The notes beneath the pieces were generated by a model, which did not search any database, was not told where the DNA came from, and saw only the letters and a program-made list of their open reading frames with translations. Position numbers and translations under genes: made by a program. Source: Phenylobacterium sp. (GTDB lineage: Bacteria > Pseudomonadota > Alphaproteobacteria > Caulobacterales > Caulobacteraceae). From it: a DNA stretch of 34,321 nt. The stretch spans positions 1 to 34,321 of the forward strand of contig JADBYZ010000036.1 in assembly GCA_020402745.1 (NCBI GenBank), given 5' to 3'. Shown here one piece after another: positions 34,161 to 34,321 of the stretch (its first letter is position 1; each line of letters starts with the position of its first letter).

Positions 34161-34180
34161 CCCGGGGCTCTCGCCCCGGG
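34161..34180 (+). terminator. Hairpin downstream of the CurA-like gene
   Basis: An 8-bp perfect stem (cccggggc/gccccggg) with a 4-nt loop lies 78 bp past the stop, directly beside the right repeat arm. No U-run follows. Position relative to gene and repeat mirrors 184-198, but the stem sequence is different. Confidence 0.45.
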
Positions 34181-34183
34181 CCA

Positions 34184-34321
34184 CCTCCCCCAAAGGGCAG
34201 GGGAATCGCATATGCCGCCGCCTCTGACAGGAAACCGACGCTGGTAAGCGTCTGCAGTCCAAGAGGCAGTCACCGATTCCGTTTTGTTCCCGGTTTTTTG
34301 ATCGAGCGAGTCTTGCGCAGC
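34184..34321 (-). repeat. Right arm of a 138-bp window-spanning inverted repeat
   Basis: This is the reverse complement of 12-149 with 7 mismatches and two 1-nt indels. It continues to the last base of the window, so the true end of the repeat is not seen. It lies downstream of the CurA-like gene, in the same orientation relative to that gene as the left arm has to the dienelactone-hydrolase-like gene. No ORF or transposase is inside. Confidence 0.9.

Overview
The window is a high-G+C alphaproteobacterial chromosome segment, most likely from a Caulobacterales member (Caulobacter/Phenylobacterium-like). Supporting signs are a flbT-flaF-flagellin cluster, a large FlaEY-like protein, short flagellins without outer domains, a sigma-54 flagellin promoter with FlbD-like palindromes, an alphaproteobacterial LexA box (GTTC-N7-GTTC) upstream of ssb, and a gyrA-coaD-cyclophilin-cyclophilin-queA-tgt block. 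Species is inferred, not proven. There is no transposase, integrase, phage gene or CRISPR array. Both ends carry the two arms of one inverted repeat of about 138 bp, so the window is probably a contig whose ends fall in a dispersed intergenic repeat.

Layout. (1) 218-3560, minus strand: a dienelactone-hydrolase-like protein, a NIPSNAP-like protein and two short-chain dehydrogenases. (2) 3644-8687, plus strand: the glycolate oxidase operon glcD-glcE-glcF, then an acyl-CoA dehydrogenase. (3) 8706-9445: tRNA-Lys(TTT) on minus and a small lipoprotein on plus. (4) 9449-16955, minus strand: ssb, gyrA, coaD, two cyclophilin-type prolyl isomerases, queA and tgt (in order of transcription), with several junctions overlapping by 1-2 nt. 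(5) 17084-18202, minus strand: a lipoprotein and a single-pass membrane protein of unknown role. (6) 18251-25518, minus strand: the flagellin locus flbT-flaF-UDP-glucuronate decarboxylase, then a sigma-54 flagellin unit (flagellin, FlaG-like protein, second flagellin, FlaEY-like protein). (7) 25679-29082, plus strand: two tandem TPR-glycosyltransferases of the FlmG/FlbA type, divergent from flbT. (8) 29201-30070: a MoxR-type AAA+ ATPase followed by a clear terminator. (9) 30150-31342, minus strand: a tandem universal stress protein and a small unknown protein under an FNR/FixK-type box. (10) 31454-34082, plus strand: an HD phosphohydrolase, an NrtR-like Nudix/winged-helix regulator and a CurA-like NADP oxidoreductase.

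How the genes work together. The central 11 kb (18251-29082) reads as one flagellin production and modification module. It holds two flagellins, FlbT and FlaF (post-transcriptional control and flagellin secretion), a nucleotide-sugar enzyme that would make UDP-xylose, two TPR-glycosyltransferases that could modify flagellin, and a FlaEY-like protein with flagellin-domain-like parts around a propeller-like core. The first flagellin has a complete predicted control region: FlbD-like palindromes, an IHF-like site, a sigma-54 promoter and a hairpin at the predicted 5' end of the mRNA where FlbT could act. Other points of note are a Tgt lacking two of four zinc ligands, a GyrA with Gln at the main quinolone-resistance position, and frequent TTG start codons.
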